Assembly: GCA_964621905.1 (NCBI GenBank)
Contig: CAZUNG010000001.1
Location: 310,001-374,000, forward strand
From: Ruminococcus_G sp964621905
GTDB taxonomy: Bacteria > Bacillota > Clostridia > Lachnospirales > Lachnospiraceae
Direction: 5' to 3'
Length of the DNA: 64,000 nucleotides
In this document: positions 1 through 9,025 of the stretch, in pieces
Numbering within the stretch: the first letter of the stretch is position 1
Layout of the letters: each line of letters begins with the position of its first letter
Notes under the pieces: generated by a model
Told to the model about the DNA's origin: nothing
The model's input: only the letters and a program-made list of their open reading frames with translations
Databases searched by the model: none
Translations under genes and position numbers: made by a program

Positions 1-839
1 GGCTTGGTAAAAACAAGATCGCAGGCTCTCATCAGAAGATGCATCTGTGTCGTAAAACCTAGGATCACGATATCCGTTTGATGCTTAAATGCAGTTTTCA
101 TCTTTTGCTGCAGTTTTTGGTCTTTGCCGGCCACCACGATTATCTTTTCATCACTGCACATATCTTTCAGCATTTTTGTGAATTTCGGCAGATTGCCGGC
201 TCCCATACTCCCTCCCTCCAACAGAATATAGGTTGCATCCGGATCAAGAGAAAGTCTTTGCCTTGCGCGCTGCTTTGAACTTTGATCGGCAAACATTCTG
301 GAAACGGGAATCCCAAAAGAAAGCAGTTTCTGTTCAGGGATACCGCGTCTGCAGATGGATTTTTTCAAACTCACATCCGGGATGACATAGTAATCACAGG
401 AAGTTTCTTCCCAAAAAGGAATGCAGGTGTAGTCGGTCATGACCGCGATCGTTAGGGGTAAATTTACGCCATGCTTTTTCATATATGTAATTGTTTCTGC
501 GGGATAAAGATGCGGCATTACAATGGCATCGACAGGATGCTCTTTGAGATATTTTTCCAGATATTTAGCCATTTTGCCATTTACATAGTATACCGGAGAT
601 TTAGACACAAGCCTGCCAACCAACATTCCAAGCCGGTAAAGGACGCCAAAGAGCAAGGGAACCTTTTTGACAATTTGAATATATGTATTCCCTACAATTG
701 AAGAGACATTTTTTCCGGCCAGGCGAAGATAGTCCAATACCACCGCCTCATCTCCATGAGCCCGGATCTCTTCAGCCACTGCAAAAGCAGCAGAATTATG
801 TCCGCCCCCTGTGCTGCAGGAAAGAATTAATACTTTCAT
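1..839 (-). CDS. Glycolipid glycosyltransferase, MGDG synthase-like (partial, 3' end outside window)
   Basis: The first 279 codons of a gene that runs off the left edge. The N terminus reads MKVLILSCSTGGGHNSAA, the GGGH-N sugar-acceptor loop typical of the MGDG synthase / processive diacylglycerol glucosyltransferase family (GT28 fold), which transfers a hexose from a UDP-sugar to diacylglycerol at the inner membrane face. Further along are LLEGGSMGAGN and the start of the C-terminal nucleotide-sugar domain. Its ATG overlaps the stop of the upstream plsY-like gene (ATGA, 836-839), so translation is probably coupled. Together the two genes suggest membrane glycolipid synthesis. The sugar cannot be told from sequence. 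Confidence 0.85.
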   Translation of the reverse strand, partial: MKVLILSCSTGGGHNSAAFAVAEEIRAHGDEAVVLDYLRLAGKNVSSIVGNTYIQIVKKVPLLFGVLYRLGMLVGRLVSKSPVYYVNGKMAKYLEKYLKEHPVDAIVMPHLYPAETITYMKKHGVNLPLTIAVMTDYTCIPFWEETSCDYYVIPDVSLKKSICRRGIPEQKLLSFGIPVSRMFADQSSKQRARQRLSLDPDATYILLEGGSMGAGNLPKFTKMLKDMCSDEKIIVVAGKDQKLQQKMKTAFKHQTDIVILGFTTQMHLLMRACDLVFTK

Positions 840-1441
840 AGATCAATCCTCGTATTTTGACAAATCAATGGAACACAGTGTTTATAAATTACCGTACCGG
901 CGAGCATTACACATCCCCAAAGAACAGACCGCTGTTTTTCAAACAGAACAACCGTGAGAAGAAATCCGAGAAAAGCGCAGATGCTTCTTTTAGAATGCGA
1001 TGTCAGGCGTATCACCAGTGTAAAAAAGAGATAGAAGACTGCAAGCGTCAATAAGGGCCATACGTTCGGAAAAAGACCCAGCAGTACGCCGAATGATACG
1101 GCTATCGCTTTTCCTCCATATCCGTGATGGAAGACAGAAAAGGCATGACCCAAAACAGGTGCCGCCATGACGAACGCAAACAGCCAAAAACTACTGTTCA
1201 GATAGTTTTTGCAGGTACTTACAGGCAGATAACCTTTCAGTAAATCAGCAAGCAGGGTGGAGATACCGCATAAAGCACCGCCGTATTTAAAGGCATTAAA
1301 GGTGCCGGGATTCCCATCGTCAGATACTGCTGCCAAATCAATTCCTTTAAAGAACATGGAAAATATCCTGCCAAACAGCATGCTTCCGGAGAAATATCCC
1401 AATACGATAAAAAGTAAATATCCGGCAATTACATTTTTCAT
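836..1441 (-). CDS. plsY: Glycerol-3-phosphate acyltransferase PlsY-like integral membrane protein
   Basis: 201 residues, the usual PlsY length. PlsY transfers an acyl group from acyl-phosphate to glycerol-3-phosphate in the membrane. The three family motifs are recognisable: YFSGSMLFGR near residues 16-25, DDGNPGTFNAFKYGG near 41-55, and GHAFSVFHHGYGGKAIA near 98-114. The last differs from the usual GGKGVAT, so this may be a divergent paralog. About five hydrophobic segments are visible. The start has a strong GGAGGGGG site. The gene overlaps the downstream glycosyltransferase by 4 bp, suggesting an operon that first acylates and then glycosylates a lipid. It is divergent from the TetR gene. 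Confidence 0.75.
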   Translation of the reverse strand: MKNVIAGYLLFIVLGYFSGSMLFGRIFSMFFKGIDLAAVSDDGNPGTFNAFKYGGALCGISTLLADLLKGYLPVSTCKNYLNSSFWLFAFVMAAPVLGHAFSVFHHGYGGKAIAVSFGVLLGLFPNVWPLLTLAVFYLFFTLVIRLTSHSKRSICAFLGFLLTVVLFEKQRSVLWGCVMLAGTVIYKHCVPLICQNTRIDL

Positions 1442-1484
1442 GTGATTCCCCCTCCATAGTGCAGTAATGGTTCCGAATTCATCA

Positions 1485-1532
1485 TTGACACCCGATGTCT
1501 CTTATGATATAAACATGTTACAAATGTAACAT
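1485..1532 (+). promoter_or_regulatory. Promoter and palindromic operator for the TetR-family gene
   Basis: TTGACA (1485-1490), a 17-bp spacer and TATAAA (1508-1513) form a near-consensus sigma-A promoter reading toward the TetR gene. Directly downstream, 1515-1532 is a palindrome with perfect 8-bp arms, ATGTTACA and TGTAACAT, around a 2-bp centre. An operator over the transcription start next to a TetR gene suggests autorepression. It could also affect the divergent plsY-like gene. The regulator assignment is inference. Confidence 0.75.
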
Positions 1533-1587
1533 CCTTTTTTAAAATAGTCAATATGGAAACAGCCGCACAAAAGAAAAGGGCAGTCCA

Positions 1588-2163
1588 ATGAAAAATGTAC
1601 TTGAAATGTTAAAAAAAGACAGAGATATACGCAGGATGTCAAATGAAGAAGCCAATAGACTGACCAGAGAATGTCTTCAGACGGCGCTCGTCTATCTGAT
1701 GAGTGAAAAATCATTTGAAAAAATAACGATTACCGAGGTGGTGAAACGCTCCGGTGTATCAAGGCAGTCTTTTTATCGAAATTATCATTCAAAAGAAGAG
1801 ATACTGGCAGAGATGTATCAGAATGTGATGCAGTCGATTGCAGAGTCAATCCAGGAAAGCAAGTATACGAATAACGCTTATCAGTGGTATTATGACCTTT
1901 TTTTTCAGATAAAAGAAAATGAGAATACCATTCGATTACTGCTCGAAGCTAACCAATATCAAATTGGCTCTCAGAACATGGTTCTGCTTTTCCACAGGAT
2001 ATATCGGGCTTCAACCACGGAACAGTATTATCAGATGCTTGCATACGAGGGGGCAGTTGATACGGTAATTTATAACTGGTTTGCCGGGGGCATGAGAGAA
2101 AGTGTTGCGTATATGGCAGAGCTCTGTGATAAAATACTGCAAAATATCTGGCGGCAGCATTGA
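1588..2163 (+). CDS. TetR/AcrR-family transcriptional regulator
   Basis: 191 residues. The N-terminal helix-turn-helix is clear: FEKITITEVVKRSGVSRQSFYRNYHSKEEIL, about residues 46-76, matching the TetR DNA-binding domain. The C-terminal part is helical and aromatic-rich, like the ligand domain of the DhaS-type TetR group. The first ATG (1588) lacks a good ribosome site. A second ATG at 1636 (MSNEEANRL) is preceded by GCAGG but very closely, so the start is uncertain. It probably represses its own promoter through the palindrome at 1515-1532. The inducer and other targets are unknown. Confidence 0.85.
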   Translation: MKNVLEMLKKDRDIRRMSNEEANRLTRECLQTALVYLMSEKSFEKITITEVVKRSGVSRQSFYRNYHSKEEILAEMYQNVMQSIAESIQESKYTNNAYQWYYDLFFQIKENENTIRLLLEANQYQIGSQNMVLLFHRIYRASTTEQYYQMLAYEGAVDTVIYNWFAGGMRESVAYMAELCDKILQNIWRQH

Positions 2164-2253
2164 TGTGAAAAGTGTACTGGAAAAAGGAACGTCCATCACA
2201 CTGCAGTTTTCCAGGTTTTGATATACTACTTTTGTGTTTTTCTTCAAAATGCA

Positions 2254-2302
2254 TTTACGGGCAAACAGATAAGTGTTATACTGTGGTTAGTTGTAACTAA
2301 CA
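2254..2302 (+). promoter_or_regulatory. Promoter with shared GGTTAGT-N4-ACTAAC operator (copy 1)
   Basis: TTTACG (2254-2259), a 17-bp spacer and TATACT (2277-2282) precede the ABC transporter gene. The palindrome GGTTAGT (2285-2291), TGTA, ACTAACA (2296-2302) lies directly after the -10 box. The same element, at the same place relative to the -10, occurs at 10681-10714 and 20398-20419. That position suits a repressor. The regulator is not in the immediate vicinity. Confidence 0.7.
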
Positions 2303-2356
2303 TTCAAAATTGAAAAGTCTGCGGATTCTTAGATCCACAGGCAGACTGGAGGGCAT

Positions 2357-3055
2357 ATGTTTCTTGCAGTTAACCGTATTAAAAAATCTTTTGGTATGGG
2401 TGACAGTCTTGTGGAAGTGTTAAAAGGGATTGATCTGGAGCTGGAACGGGGAGAATTCTGTGTCTTGCTGGGGCCGTCTGGATCTGGGAAATCAACACTC
2501 TTAAACATCATCGGAGGGATCGACAGTGCTGATGACGGGGATATCTGTATCGATGGGGAACGCATGGCGGATATGAGAGAAAAACAGCTGACACTCTACC
2601 GGAGGAAACACCTCGGCTATATCTTTCAGATGTACAATCTGATTCCCAATCTGACAGTACGGGAAAATATTGAAGTAGGCGCATATCTTGGAGAACGTCC
2701 TCTGGATGTGGATGATCTTCTTCAAACACTGGGACTGTATGAACATCAGAGAAAGCTTCCCAATCAGCTGTCCGGCGGACAGCAGCAGCGGACAGCCATC
2801 GGCAGGGCGATTGTGAAAAATCCGGATATTCTGCTGTGTGATGAGCCGACCGGAGCCCTGGATTACCATACATCGAAAGAGATTCTAAAGCTGATCGAGA
2901 CGGTAAATCAGAGATACGGCAATACCGTTATTATGGTTACGCACAACGATGCCATTAAACTTATGGCGGACCGGGTCGTACAGCTAAGAGACGGAGCGGT
3001 CCGTAAAAATTATCGTAACGAAAACAAAATATCTGCAAAAGAACTGGACTGGTAA
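2357..3055 (+). CDS. ABC transporter ATP-binding protein, MacB/LolD type
   Basis: 232 residues, one nucleotide-binding domain. Walker A is GPSGSGKST (about residues 38-46), the Q-loop region is YIFQMYNLIPNLTV, the signature is LSGGQQQRTAIGRA (about 138-151), and Walker B with the catalytic glutamate is ILLCDEPTGALD, the CDEPTGALD form seen in FtsX-associated ATPases. GGAGGG lies just before the ATG. The permease follows after 13 bp. MacB/LolD-type ATPases drive conformational change rather than classical transport, for example peptide export or envelope protein release. The operon is under the shared palindromic operator. Confidence 0.92.
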   Translation: MFLAVNRIKKSFGMGDSLVEVLKGIDLELERGEFCVLLGPSGSGKSTLLNIIGGIDSADDGDICIDGERMADMREKQLTLYRRKHLGYIFQMYNLIPNLTVRENIEVGAYLGERPLDVDDLLQTLGLYEHQRKLPNQLSGGQQQRTAIGRAIVKNPDILLCDEPTGALDYHTSKEILKLIETVNQRYGNTVIMVTHNDAIKLMADRVVQLRDGAVRKNYRNENKISAKELDW

Positions 3056-3068
3056 GGGGAGGTGGAGG

Positions 3069-5387
3069 ATGAAAAATCCATTGGCAAAACGGCTGCCCCG
3101 TGAATTGAAAGGAGAGTTCGGAAAATATCTGGTTATATTCCTGCTTATGCTTGGAACGATCGGGTTTGTGTCTGGTTTTCTGGTGGCAGACGGCAGCATG
3201 CTTGCTGCGTACAGGGAAAGTTTTGATAAATACAACATTGAAGACGGTAATTTCCGGCTGCAGAAGGAAGTGAACCGGGCACAGAAAAAAGCAATTCAGG
3301 AATTCGGCGTCACCCTGTATGATAACTTTTATGCGGAGGAGGCACTGACAAACGGCAGTACTCTGCGTGTTTTTAAGAATCGCGAACAGGTAAATCTGGT
3401 ATGCCTGATGGAAGGAGAACTGCCGTCTGCAACTGACGAGATCGCTGTCGACCGCATGTATGCACAGAACAACCATATTGCGGTGGGAGATGCTGTTGCA
3501 GGTGAAAAACACGCATGGAAAGTGACCGGACTGGTTGCTCTTTCTGATTACAGCTGCCTGTTTTCTGATAACAATGATACCATGTTTGACTCTGTGAAAT
3601 TTGGAGTAGCAGTCGTAACAAAAGAGGGATTCTCCGAATTTAAGAAAGAGGAACTTTTTTACAGCTATTCCTGGAAATACCATACAGAACCGGTGGATGA
3701 AGCCCATGAAAAAGAAGCGTCAGAAGATTTTATGCGCGCCGTAAACGGTGAAACGCAGCTGGAGGACTTTGTACCGCGCTATCTCAACCAGGCCATTTGG
3801 TTTACCGGAGACGATATGGGAAGTGACAAGGCTATGATGCTTGCACTTTTATACATTGTCATTGTCATTATGGCCTTTGTATTTGCCGTCACCGTAAGCA
3901 ACACGATCAGCCGGGAGGCTAATGTGATCGGAACACTCCGTGCTTCCGGTTATACGAAGGTCGAGCTGATCCGCCATTATATGGCAATGCCTGTTCTCGT
4001 AACGGTGCTTGGTGCGGGCGTCGGCAATCTGCTCGGCTACACAGCGTTTAAAGATATCTGTGTGAATATGTATTACGGCAGCTACAGTCTTCCAACCTAT
4101 GTGACTATATGGAATGGAGAGGCATTCTTACTGACAACCGCAGTACCTGTGCTTTTGATGACTGTTATAAATATCACCGTTTTGGGCAGAAAGTTAACTC
4201 TGGCTCCACTCAAATTTCTGCGGAGAGATTTGAGCCGGAAAAATCAAAGACGGGCGGTACCTTTAAGCTTTCGAATTCCATTTTTTACCCGTTTCCGCCT
4301 GAGGGTTGTCTTTCAGAATATGGGTAACTATGCGGTACTGTTTATTGGCATTCTGTTTGCCAATCTGCTTTTGATGTTCGGACTTCTTTTTCCGGCGGTG
4401 CTGAATCATTACCAGGAGACGCTTCAGGATAATCTGCTCTCCAGTTACCAGTATCTGCTTCAGGCACCCTTGAGCGTGGGAGATGAGGATCATAAACTGG
4501 AAAGTCTGATGACAATGATGTATTTTCAGCATGCTGTTGAGACGGAAAATGAAGACGCTGAAAAATTCAGTGCCTATTCACTGAACACGCTGGGAGAAAC
4601 ATATAAAAGTGAGGAGATTTTGCTTTATGGGATTGTGAAAGACAGCCGTTACATACCGCTGGAATTTTCCGGTGCCGGGGTCTATATCTCCTCCGCCTAT
4701 TCAGACAAATACGGAATAAATTCGGGCGATGTTATTCTTTTGAAGGAGGCGTACGAGAATAAACAATATGAATTTTGGGTGTCTGGAATCTATGAATATG
4801 AGGGCGCTCTGGCAGTTTTTATGAGTCAGAAGGCACTCAACCGTGTATTTGATCTGGGAGATGAATATTTTGGAGGCTATTTTTCCAATACCGAGATTAC
4901 GGACATTGACGATCATTATATCTCTTCTGTGATTGATCAGGAAAGTCTCACAAAAATATCCCGGCAGCTGGGTGTATCAATGGGCGGCATGATGACACTG
5001 GTGGATGCTTTTGCTGTGATTATGTTTATGATACTGATCTACCTGCTGTCAAAGATTATCATTGAAAAAAACGCCCAGTCTATTTCCATGACAAAAATTC
5101 TGGGATATACGAACGGCGAAATCAGCCGGCTGTATATTATATCCACGTCTATCGTGGTGGTGCTGTTTTTGCTGATCAGCCTTCCCATTGAATACCAGAT
5201 CATGGATTTTTTATTCCGGGTGATCATGATGAGCAGCATCAGCGGGTGGATCCCTTTTTATGTGGATTCTGCTATTTATTTTAAAATGCTGGCTTTGGGG
5301 ATTGTGACTTACGGAGTGGTCGCCGTGATGGAATACCAAAGGGTCAGAAGAATTCCAATGGATGAGGCACTGAAAAATGTGGAATAA
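3069..5387 (+). CDS. FtsX-like ABC transporter permease
   Basis: 772 residues. An N-terminal membrane segment (about 20-40) is followed by a large extracellular domain to about 255. A membrane block with the FtsX core follows (SNTISREANVIGTLRASGYTKVELIRHYM, about 277-305), then a second segment near 420-445, a second extracellular domain, and a C-terminal FtsX block (about 640-770). This duplicated FtsX layout is that of large Gram-positive MacB-like permeases. It partners the ATPase just upstream. GGGGAGGTGGAGG precedes the ATG. It overlaps the far-upstream ATG of the next reading frame, but the better start of that gene is at 5419. Confidence 0.88.
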   Translation: MKNPLAKRLPRELKGEFGKYLVIFLLMLGTIGFVSGFLVADGSMLAAYRESFDKYNIEDGNFRLQKEVNRAQKKAIQEFGVTLYDNFYAEEALTNGSTLRVFKNREQVNLVCLMEGELPSATDEIAVDRMYAQNNHIAVGDAVAGEKHAWKVTGLVALSDYSCLFSDNNDTMFDSVKFGVAVVTKEGFSEFKKEELFYSYSWKYHTEPVDEAHEKEASEDFMRAVNGETQLEDFVPRYLNQAIWFTGDDMGSDKAMMLALLYIVIVIMAFVFAVTVSNTISREANVIGTLRASGYTKVELIRHYMAMPVLVTVLGAGVGNLLGYTAFKDICVNMYYGSYSLPTYVTIWNGEAFLLTTAVPVLLMTVINITVLGRKLTLAPLKFLRRDLSRKNQRRAVPLSFRIPFFTRFRLRVVFQNMGNYAVLFIGILFANLLLMFGLLFPAVLNHYQETLQDNLLSSYQYLLQAPLSVGDEDHKLESLMTMMYFQHAVETENEDAEKFSAYSLNTLGETYKSEEILLYGIVKDSRYIPLEFSGAGVYISSAYSDKYGINSGDVILLKEAYENKQYEFWVSGIYEYEGALAVFMSQKALNRVFDLGDEYFGGYFSNTEITDIDDHYISSVIDQESLTKISRQLGVSMGGMMTLVDAFAVIMFMILIYLLSKIIIEKNAQSISMTKILGYTNGEISRLYIISTSIVVVLFLLISLPIEYQIMDFLFRVIMMSSISGWIPFYVDSAIYFKMLALGIVTYGVVAVMEYQRVRRIPMDEALKNVE

Positions 5388-5418
5388 AAGCGTGACATCG
5401 CATGCGGGAGGGAAAACA

Positions 5419-7539
5419 GTGAAAGATATTCCAGTGAAAAGCTTTTTAAAAACCGTAATGATTGCAGGGATCATCCTGACGCTGAGCCTGACATCGTGCG
5501 GTTCGGGCGAACCGGTTACAAATGACAGCGCAGAAGTCATCAAAACCCAGGATCTTGAAGACGGAAAGGAACAGGAGAAAACAACAGGCATTCAGCATGA
5601 CGAAGGACAGGCGGATAAGACAGAAACGGTCTATACGAAAGCCAGCGCCAGTGGAACTCCGCTGGAGACTACGGTTGAGACTGTTTTGAAAAATCCTGGC
5701 AGCGGCGATGAGATTAAAGATTTTTCCAACCTTACGGATATTAAAAACACAGAAGGTGATGAGAAATTTGCGTTCAGTCCGGACGGCACACTCTGTTGGG
5801 AAAATAACGGGCAGGACATTCAATATGAGGGAACGAGCAGTCAAGAGCTGCCGGTTGATGTAACGATCAGTTATTATCTGGACGGAAACAAGATATCTCC
5901 CGAAGAACTTGCAGGCAAGACGGGAAATCTTCGGATGCGGTTTGAATACGAGAACCATACGTCCGAATCTGTAACAATAAAGGAAAAAGAGATCACGGTT
6001 CCGGTTCCATTTACCGTGATTTCCGCATTCCTTTTATCGAATGACACGGCATCTAATATCCAGGTGACAAACGGCAAAGTGATCTCGATTGGTGAACAGA
6101 AGATGGTGGTCGGCTATGCCTGCCCCGGCCTTGCAGAGAGTCTGCAGCTGGCAGACTGTGAACTGACGGAAGAGATCTCATTGCCGGAATACGTGGAAGT
6201 CACAGCTAATGTCACAGATTTTAATCTGGAATTTACCGCTTCCATTGTATCAGCAGGATTATTTGATGAGGTGGAATCGGAAGATTTAAATGATCTGGAG
6301 AGCGTGTCGGAAGATATGAAAGAACTTGGCAGAGCTTCCGGGAAACTGGTGGATGGTGCAGCAGAACTTTTTGAGGGAATGGATGCCTATCAGTCTTATC
6401 TGGACCAGTACCTGGATGGCGTCAGTGCTCTGGCAAACGGGGCAAATACCATGGAAGAGAGTCTGAAACTGATAGATTCCCAAAAAGATGCTTTAGCGGA
6501 AGGAGCATCCGCCATTCAGCAGGGACTGGCTGGTTTAAACACAGCTCTTTGGCAGGTAAATCTTGCAGGCGGCACAGATCTGGACATGGAAGAGATGCAG
6601 ACTGCAGTGACTTCACTGGCTGCAGATACCAGCAAACTGGGTGAGGCGCTGTCAGCTGTGGAAACAGGATTTGTGCAGATACAGAATTTCGTACAGGAGG
6701 CTTATGGGTATCACAAAGCAGTTCAGGACTCGACGGACAGTGCGATTAGTGAACTGAATCAGACGGATTTGGAGAAGCTGAAAAAGCAGGCATCGGACCT
6801 GGCCAAATATCAGGCGGGCGAGGCTGCCGAGCAGGCAGTGAAGGAAGCTCTGGCAGCAGTGAATCTGTCGGATACGGAGAAGTCACAGATTCGTAATATG
6901 GTGAAGGAACGCGTCCAAAATGCGGTTGATCTGGGGCAGGTTACCGCTGAGGCGCAGGGACATCTGGATGAAGCAAGGGCAAAGTTATCCCAGATACCGG
7001 ATTTTGAAATACCAGACTTGACGATTGATACAAGTGCAGTCACGGAAATAGTGCGCGACATGATGAAACAAGTGGAACTTCTGGGGACTTCAGGAAAAGC
7101 ACTGACCAGTCTGGCAGAAAAATTGTCTGCGATGAACGACAGTCTGGATGCAATGAAAGACGGTGTCAGTCAGCTCCTGGAAGGCAGCACGCGGCTTGCG
7201 GAAGGGCTTGCGGCGTTTCATGAAGGGATCGGACAGATCTGTGCCGGGTCAGAGGAACTTGGAAGCGGTACCAGCCAGCTGGCATCCTCAGGGGCAGTTC
7301 TGAATGGAGGATTTGGCGCCCTCGCAGACGGAATGAAAGCTCTGAAGGAAGGGCTGAAGACATTTGATGAGGAAGGAATTGCACAATTAAAAGATCTGGC
7401 AGGAGATGATCTCCGTGATCTGTCTGTGCGGATGAAAGCGGTCAAGCAGGCAGATGCCATGTATGACAACTTTGGAGGCATTCGAGAGGGTCAGACGGGC
7501 AGTGTGAGATTTATGATTGAGACGGAAGGAATTGGATGA
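5419..7539 (+). CDS. Large lipoprotein with LxxG heptad-like repeats (YhgE/Pip-like)
   Basis: 706 residues from GTG 5419, which has GGGAGG 7 nt upstream. An ATG at 5377 is also open but has no site and would spoil the signal peptide. The signal segment FLKTVMIAGIILTLSLTSC ends in a lipobox cysteine. A folded N-terminal domain (to about 290) is followed by long helical stretches rich in LxxG steps, such as LVDGAAELFEG and LLEGSTRLAEGLAAFHEG, as in YhgE/Pip-type proteins. It is the last gene of the ABC operon, so it probably acts with the FtsX permease outside the membrane, perhaps as a periplasm-like adaptor. No enzymatic motif was seen. Confidence 0.7.
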   Translation: MKDIPVKSFLKTVMIAGIILTLSLTSCGSGEPVTNDSAEVIKTQDLEDGKEQEKTTGIQHDEGQADKTETVYTKASASGTPLETTVETVLKNPGSGDEIKDFSNLTDIKNTEGDEKFAFSPDGTLCWENNGQDIQYEGTSSQELPVDVTISYYLDGNKISPEELAGKTGNLRMRFEYENHTSESVTIKEKEITVPVPFTVISAFLLSNDTASNIQVTNGKVISIGEQKMVVGYACPGLAESLQLADCELTEEISLPEYVEVTANVTDFNLEFTASIVSAGLFDEVESEDLNDLESVSEDMKELGRASGKLVDGAAELFEGMDAYQSYLDQYLDGVSALANGANTMEESLKLIDSQKDALAEGASAIQQGLAGLNTALWQVNLAGGTDLDMEEMQTAVTSLAADTSKLGEALSAVETGFVQIQNFVQEAYGYHKAVQDSTDSAISELNQTDLEKLKKQASDLAKYQAGEAAEQAVKEALAAVNLSDTEKSQIRNMVKERVQNAVDLGQVTAEAQGHLDEARAKLSQIPDFEIPDLTIDTSAVTEIVRDMMKQVELLGTSGKALTSLAEKLSAMNDSLDAMKDGVSQLLEGSTRLAEGLAAFHEGIGQICAGSEELGSGTSQLASSGAVLNGGFGALADGMKALKEGLKTFDEEGIAQLKDLAGDDLRDLSVRMKAVKQADAMYDNFGGIREGQTGSVRFMIETEGIG

Positions 7540-7546
7540 TAAGCGG

Positions 7547-7570
7547 CAGGCAAATCTTAAGATTTGCCTG
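7547..7570. terminator. Perfect 24-bp palindrome at convergent gene ends
   Basis: CAGGCAAATCTT followed by its exact complement forms a stem without a loop. It sits 7 bp after the lipoprotein gene and covers the stop of the SDR remnant on the other strand. No T tract follows, so termination is only possible, not shown. Confidence 0.35.
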
Positions 7571-7715
7571 TCGCATCAGCATATTGGGGTGTTCCAAGAC
7601 CGTAACCGCCGGTAACTTCCAGAATATGACCGGTAACATAGGAAGATTCTTCGCCGATAAAAAAGAGCGCGGCATTTGTCATATCCTCCGGCCATCCCAT
7701 CAGGATGAAAGAAGC
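7557..7715 (-). pseudogene. C-terminal fragment of a short-chain dehydrogenase/reductase
   Basis: About 52 codons ending at 7557 match the last helix and strand of FabG-like SDR enzymes: WPEDMTNAALFFIGEESSYVTGHILEVTGGYG, close to the usual PEDIANAxLFLASDESSYVTG. The Rossmann core, glycine motif and YxxxK catalytic residues are missing. The reading frame continues to 7805 but its start no longer resembles an SDR. This is a decayed remnant lying between the lipoprotein and DnaJ-family genes. Confidence 0.7.
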
Positions 7716-7776
7716 AACCGACGCACAATCGAAGGCTGTCCCTCCTGGCGGCGCAGAAAATAAAGTTTTCTGCCGG

Positions 7777-8736
7777 TTAAGCACTACCTGTCCGTTTCCG
7801 TCCATGACTTTTACTGGCTAAAGCGTATTCTCTTAATTTCTGCTTCGCCTCATTACTTAGGTTTGTGGGTACCTGGATCTGGACAGTCACATACTGGTCG
7901 CCATGGATATCCGGGTTCTTTACAGAGACAATGCCTTTTCCACGAAGCCTGATCTTTGTCCCGGACTGCGTACCTTCCTTTATTTTGCACAATACGTCTC
8001 CGTAAAGTGTCTGCACGTGGATTTCACCGCCCAAAACGGCTGTCGTGAAGGGAATGGAAGTTGTGGTGTAGACATCCATTCCTTTTCGTTCGTAGCCGGG
8101 TTTTTCACCTGCCGTCACGTGCAGCAGGAGATCCCCGGCTTCACCGCCTCCCATTCCGGGCAGTCCCTTTTTGCGCAGCCGGATACTCTTTCCTGTCTCA
8201 ATACCTGCCGGAATATGGACTTTTAAAGTCCTTACGGAGCCGTCCGCATCCTGCAGACTGATCATCTTATCACATCCAAAGGCTGCTTCATCGAAGCTGA
8301 TGCATATCTCAGAATGCAGGTCTGTGCCTTTTTGGCGGTAATTAACGTCACGGCCATTGAAATTTCGGGATTCAAAATGACCGGATTGCCTCCCGTGAAA
8401 CATATTTCCGAACAAGTCACTGAAAATATCATCCATATTGCCGCCCTCAAAGTGATACTCCCTGTAGTTGTCATTTGGACTGCCGTATGCTCCCTCAGGC
8501 GGTGCACTGCCGTCAAATGCAGCGTGACCGAACTGATCATACAGCTTTTTCTTCTCGGGATCACTCAAAATGTTGTATGCCTCTGTGACATCTTTAAACA
8601 TTTTTTCTGCCTGAGGATTGTCGGCATTCGTATCCGGATGATATTTTTTCGCAAGTTTACGGTATGCCTTTTTTATGGTTCCTGTATCTGCGTCTCTATG
8701 AATTCCGAGGATTTCATAATAATCTTTTTTTGTCAT
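7777..8736 (-). CDS. DnaJ-family co-chaperone without zinc finger (CbpA-like)
   Basis: 319 residues. The J domain occupies residues 1-70 with the HPD tripeptide at about 33-35 (KKYHPDTN), which stimulates Hsp70 ATPase. A glycine/aromatic linker follows (to about 125), then the DnaJ C-terminal substrate domains (LKVHIPAGIETGKSIRLRKKGLP). The CxxCxGxG zinc-finger repeats of DnaJ are absent, so this is a type II (CbpA/DnaJB-like) protein. No dnaK or grpE is nearby, so it is probably an accessory chaperone. AAGGTGATT lies before the ATG, and a good promoter is at 8778-8806 on the same strand. Confidence 0.9.
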   Translation of the reverse strand: MTKKDYYEILGIHRDADTGTIKKAYRKLAKKYHPDTNADNPQAEKMFKDVTEAYNILSDPEKKKLYDQFGHAAFDGSAPPEGAYGSPNDNYREYHFEGGNMDDIFSDLFGNMFHGRQSGHFESRNFNGRDVNYRQKGTDLHSEICISFDEAAFGCDKMISLQDADGSVRTLKVHIPAGIETGKSIRLRKKGLPGMGGGEAGDLLLHVTAGEKPGYERKGMDVYTTTSIPFTTAVLGGEIHVQTLYGDVLCKIKEGTQSGTKIRLRGKGIVSVKNPDIHGDQYVTVQIQVPTNLSNEAKQKLREYALASKSHGRKRTGSA

Positions 8737-8777
8737 ATAATCACCTTCTGACTCTTTAAAATATTTGTTCTATATGT

Positions 8778-8806
8778 AATATAACACACAACTTTTCTGC
8801 GGTCAA
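8778..8806 (-). promoter_or_regulatory. Promoter of the DnaJ-family gene
   Basis: On the minus strand TTGACC (8801-8806), a 17-bp spacer and TATATT (8778-8783) fit a sigma-A promoter 42 bp before the start codon. No CIRCE heat-shock repeat was seen. Confidence 0.65.
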
Positions 8807-8839
8807 TAACCGTTGAGAAAAATAATAACAAGAATTGAA

Positions 8840-8868
8840 TTGTCACGATTACCGATTATTACTATAAT
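8840..8868 (+). promoter_or_regulatory. Promoter of the L,D-transpeptidase gene
   Basis: TTGTCA (8840-8845), a 17-bp spacer and TATAAT (8863-8868). The start codon is at 9026, leaving an untranslated leader of about 150 nt in which I see no known riboswitch. Confidence 0.65.
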
Positions 8869-9025
8869 GTGAAAACATGGTTGTGAGAAGGGCGGGAAAA
8901 ATAATGTGCAGCGGTTGAATTATAAAGAGAATCTAAAAAAACAATGAAAAAATTGACTTTTATCGAAATCTGCTTCAGAATAGCTATTAAGAGGGATGAG
9001 GGAAAATGATAATAAGGGAGGAATT

